Positions 40,409-42,573 of a stretch of DNA of 42,573 nucleotides are shown one piece after another. The stretch's first letter is position 1; each line of letters opens with the position of its first letter. The notes beneath the pieces are model-generated. The model had not been told where the DNA came from, made no database searches, and saw nothing but the letters and a program-made list of their open reading frames with translations. Origin of the DNA: Gammaproteobacteria bacterium (GTDB lineage: Bacteria > Pseudomonadota > Gammaproteobacteria > Eutrophobiales > Eutrophobiaceae); the NCBI GenBank assembly GCA_030829955.1, contig JAURNY010000020.1:1-42573 (forward strand), written 5' to 3'. The position numbers were made by a program, and so were the translations under genes.

Positions 40409-41529
40409 GCTTCATCTCCTGTTAGTTTTTCTTGTGGCATATCCGGTCTAGGTTTGATGGAAGATATATAGTGCAATCCCCATAAAACACCAATTAAAAA
40501 TAGATGTATCCACCAGACACCGATAAATGACGGAACGCTATCCTTACGAATCAGCGTTTGAGCAATACTCAACAGGTTGCTGTAAATTAGATAAATTGAA
40601 ATCGCAATAATAAAAGGCACATAATGCTTTTCTTCTCGCGTGTGTATCTGTACCAGTAACACACTCAAGATCGGCAATAATAAACAGGAAATAATTAATG
40701 ATATTCGCCACTGAAGTTCTGCCTGATGTGCAGGGCTATCAGATTTTAATAATTCACCTGTTGATAAGGCCTCAGTTTTTAACCCCGTGTTCTGTGCCGA
40801 TGTCTGATCGGTCAGCAATGCATAAATACCAAACTCGGTTATTTGGTAATTGCGTTTGTTATCTTCAAAGACATATCTACGGCCACTATCAAATTCAACA
40901 TAGCGATTACCTGAGGCCCTGTCATTCCTGAAACGTGCACTTTCTGCAGTCAGCACGCTTTGTTTAGTCTGTTTCTTCTTTTTTGCGTCTTGCTTTATGT
41001 ATAAAAACACATCTTCCATCGCCAATTTGTCGGCTGACGGATTTTGTACATAGACTATTCGTTCACCCTTGTTAAATTCCTTAAACTGCCCAGGTCGGAT
41101 GCCGGCAATATCGGCACGTTGCCTCGCAACTTCTTTTAACTGCTCCATCTCACGTTCTGCCCAGGGAGAGATGAACAAGGTAAATATCGCAACAAAAACT
41201 GAAAATATCATTGTAAAGCGGAAAACGGTTTCTAATTGAAAACGACGACTAATGCCTGAAGCCAACATCACCAACAATTCACGGTCGTTAGCCATGCGGA
41301 TAAAACTCAATAAAATAGCTACCAGAATGGCAACCGGAAATATATTAGGAAGCGTAGCCAGCATTTTGTAGGCAAGCATCAAAAACACTAGATCACCCGG
41401 GATTGCACCTTCGGCAGCGTCGGCAAGAAAACCAACAAAACGATTACTGGTGAGGACGAGTATTAACAACCCCAAAATCCAGATCAATTTTGAGGAGAGT
41501 TCTCGATATATATGGCGTGTAATAATCAA
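40405..41529 (-). CDS. lptF: LPS export ABC transporter permease LptF
   Basis: LptF is the partner permease of LptG. The 374-residue protein has ITRHIYRELSSKLIWILGLL at the start, six TM helices in the same 3+3 layout, the coupling-helix stretch RMANDRELLVMLASGISRR (about 81-99), and a periplasmic domain with GQFKEFNKGERIVYVQN. The divergent neighbour is pepA, exactly the pepA/lptF-lptG layout of E. coli. A cytoplasmic C-terminal tail rich in charged residues ends the protein. Confidence 0.95.
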   Translation of the reverse strand: MIITRHIYRELSSKLIWILGLLILVLTSNRFVGFLADAAEGAIPGDLVFLMLAYKMLATLPNIFPVAILVAILLSFIRMANDRELLVMLASGISRRFQLETVFRFTMIFSVFVAIFTLFISPWAEREMEQLKEVARQRADIAGIRPGQFKEFNKGERIVYVQNPSADKLAMEDVFLYIKQDAKKKKQTKQSVLTAESARFRNDRASGNRYVEFDSGRRYVFEDNKRNYQITEFGIYALLTDQTSAQNTGLKTEALSTGELLKSDSPAHQAELQWRISLIISCLLLPILSVLLVQIHTREEKHYVPFIIAISIYLIYSNLLSIAQTLIRKDSVPSFIGVWWIHLFLIGVLWGLHYISSIKPRPDMPQEKLTGDEA

Positions 41530-41733
41530 AATTGTTTCAATACCGGAATACTTTGCCTAGGCGAAGATAAATGAATAGACTTATTAAATTATACGATTTT
41601 TCGAGATTTTCGCTTTTTTATACAAAAAGGTCCTGATTACCCGCTCAAATCGTACATCATTACTTGAAATAATAATCTATAAATCAAGTTAATGTCGCAA
41701 TTTTAAAACAAACTGAGAATTTTAGGAGTAAGT
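41530..41733. other. lptF-pepA divergent intergenic region
   Basis: This 204-base AT-rich gap should hold the promoters of lptFG (minus) and pepA (plus). TTGAAA at 41664-41669 followed by GTTAAT at 41688-41693 is a weak candidate for pepA. AGGAG at 41724-41728 is a clear ribosome binding site for pepA. No RNA gene is seen. Confidence 0.35.
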
Positions 41734-42573
41734 ATGGATTTTAATATTAAAAGCGGTGACCCTGGAAAACAACGTACAGCCTGTGTCGTTGTTGGTGTCT
41801 TTGAATCACGCCGCTTATCAACACAAGCAAAAGCGATTGACTCAGTTAGCAAAAAATATCTCTCTAATTTGATTCGACGTGGCGATATGGATGGCAAACG
41901 TGGACAAATGCTATTGCTACATAATGTCCCAGGGATGATTTCAGATAGGGTAATGCTGATAGGATGCGGAAAAGAACGCGAAATCGATGATCATGCCTAC
42001 CGAACAATTATTGCCAATAGTGTAAAGGCATTAAACGATACTGGTTCGATGGATTGCGTCAGTTATCTTACTGAACTATCGATTAAAAGCCGGGATAATC
42101 ATTGGAAAGTCAAACAGGCGGTAATGACAACTGAACACGTACTATATCAATTTGATGAATTAAAAAGTAAAAAGAAAGAAACGCGACGAACACTTAGAAA
42201 AATTACGTTTACCGTGCCTACTCGCCGCGAGTTAGCTCAAGCAGATGAAGCCTTATTGGAAGGTAAATCGGTAGCTAATGGCATCAAGCTGACAAGAGAT
42301 CTGGCAAACCGTCCTTCAAACGTGTGCACACCAACTTATTTAGCCAAGCAGGCACAGGATCTTGCTAAACAATATGAGTCGCTTGTGGTAACCGTATTAG
42401 AAGAAACTGATATGAAAAAACTCGGCATGGGTTCTTTATTATCTGTTTCACAAGGCTCTGAAGAACCTGCAAAATTGATTACAATTGAGTACAAGGGTGA
42501 CAAGAAAGCAAATAAACCTATCGTGTTAGTCGGCAAGGGCGTTACTTTTGATACTGGTGGTATTTCAATCAAG
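41734..42573 (+). CDS. pepA: Leucyl aminopeptidase PepA, N-terminal part (cut by window edge)
   Basis: PepA is a hexameric cytosolic M17 aminopeptidase with two metal ions; in E. coli it also binds DNA in Xer recombination and carAB control. The 280 visible residues include the regulatory N-domain (about 1-165), then LTRDLANRPSNVCTPTYLA and ETDMKKLGMGSLLSVSQGS. They stop within the metal-site block VGKGVTFDTGGISIK, which holds the first catalytic Lys and an Asp ligand. The remaining active site lies beyond the window. The ATG at 41734 has AGGAG six bases upstream. Confidence 0.97.
   Translation, partial: MDFNIKSGDPGKQRTACVVVGVFESRRLSTQAKAIDSVSKKYLSNLIRRGDMDGKRGQMLLLHNVPGMISDRVMLIGCGKEREIDDHAYRTIIANSVKALNDTGSMDCVSYLTELSIKSRDNHWKVKQAVMTTEHVLYQFDELKSKKKETRRTLRKITFTVPTRRELAQADEALLEGKSVANGIKLTRDLANRPSNVCTPTYLAKQAQDLAKQYESLVVTVLEETDMKKLGMGSLLSVSQGSEEPAKLITIEYKGDKKANKPIVLVGKGVTFDTGGISIK

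Overview
The window looks like a chromosomal segment of an AT-rich gammaproteobacterium (roughly 40% GC by eye). Gene content and order are classically gammaproteobacterial. The order rsmI-lpoA-(yraN)-diaA-dolP ... sspB-sspA-petCBA, followed by a degS/algW-type protease against hisC-hisD-hisG-murA-ibaG, resembles the arrangement known from Pseudomonas. The blocks queA-tgt-yajC-secD-secF, pcnB-folK-panBCD and pepA/lptF-lptG also match gammaproteobacterial order. I cannot name the genus.

Layout. 1-3.9 kb: 5' part of rsmI (minus), lpoA, a decayed yraN, diaA and dolP: rRNA methylation, activation of peptidoglycan synthesis, replication timing and outer-membrane integrity. 3.9-10.3 kb: a segment placed between dolP and sspB, with an internally deleted macrodomain gene, a DUF255 thioredoxin-like protein carrying a DsbD-alpha-like C-terminus, a spermidine-synthase-like methyltransferase fold protein, and rapA. 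10.4-14.2 kb: minus-strand petA-petB-petC (cytochrome bc1) followed by sspA-sspB. 14.5-15.6 kb: a DegS-type periplasmic protease. 15.6-20.2 kb: minus-strand ibaG-murA-hisG-hisD-hisC. 20.3-30.8 kb: a long minus-strand run queA-tgt-yajC-secD-secF-pdxB-purN-MMPL transporter-mlaC, covering queuosine tRNA modification, Sec translocation, PLP and purine synthesis, and probable lipid transport.

30.8-32.8 kb: a promoter followed by a GGA-rich, hairpin-rich stretch that looks like a CsrA/RsmA-sequestering small RNA (CsrB/RsmY type), then tRNA-Leu(CAA), an unknown small protein with a C-terminal membrane anchor, a CinA N-terminal-domain protein, and the remains of a cytochrome c gene. 32.8-37.3 kb: minus-strand pcnB-folK-dNK-panB-panC-panD (pantothenate and folate steps, RNA polyadenylation). 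37.4-39.3 kb: a polyprenyl-phosphate glycosyltransferase with GtrA domain, an unidentified small reading frame and an RDD membrane protein. 39.3-41.5 kb: lptF-lptG (LPS export permeases). 41.7 kb to the end: 5' part of pepA.

Most of the window is housekeeping. The items most worth a second look are the candidate CsrB/RsmY-like RNA at about 30.87-30.96 kb, three independent gene remnants (yraN, macrodomain, cytochrome c) that point to ongoing gene loss, a repeat arrangement in the sspA leader that could hide its ribosome binding site in read-through transcripts, and the small tail-anchored-type protein behind tRNA-Leu. I saw no insertion sequence, prophage, CRISPR array or rRNA gene, and no convincing new multi-gene defence or metabolic system.
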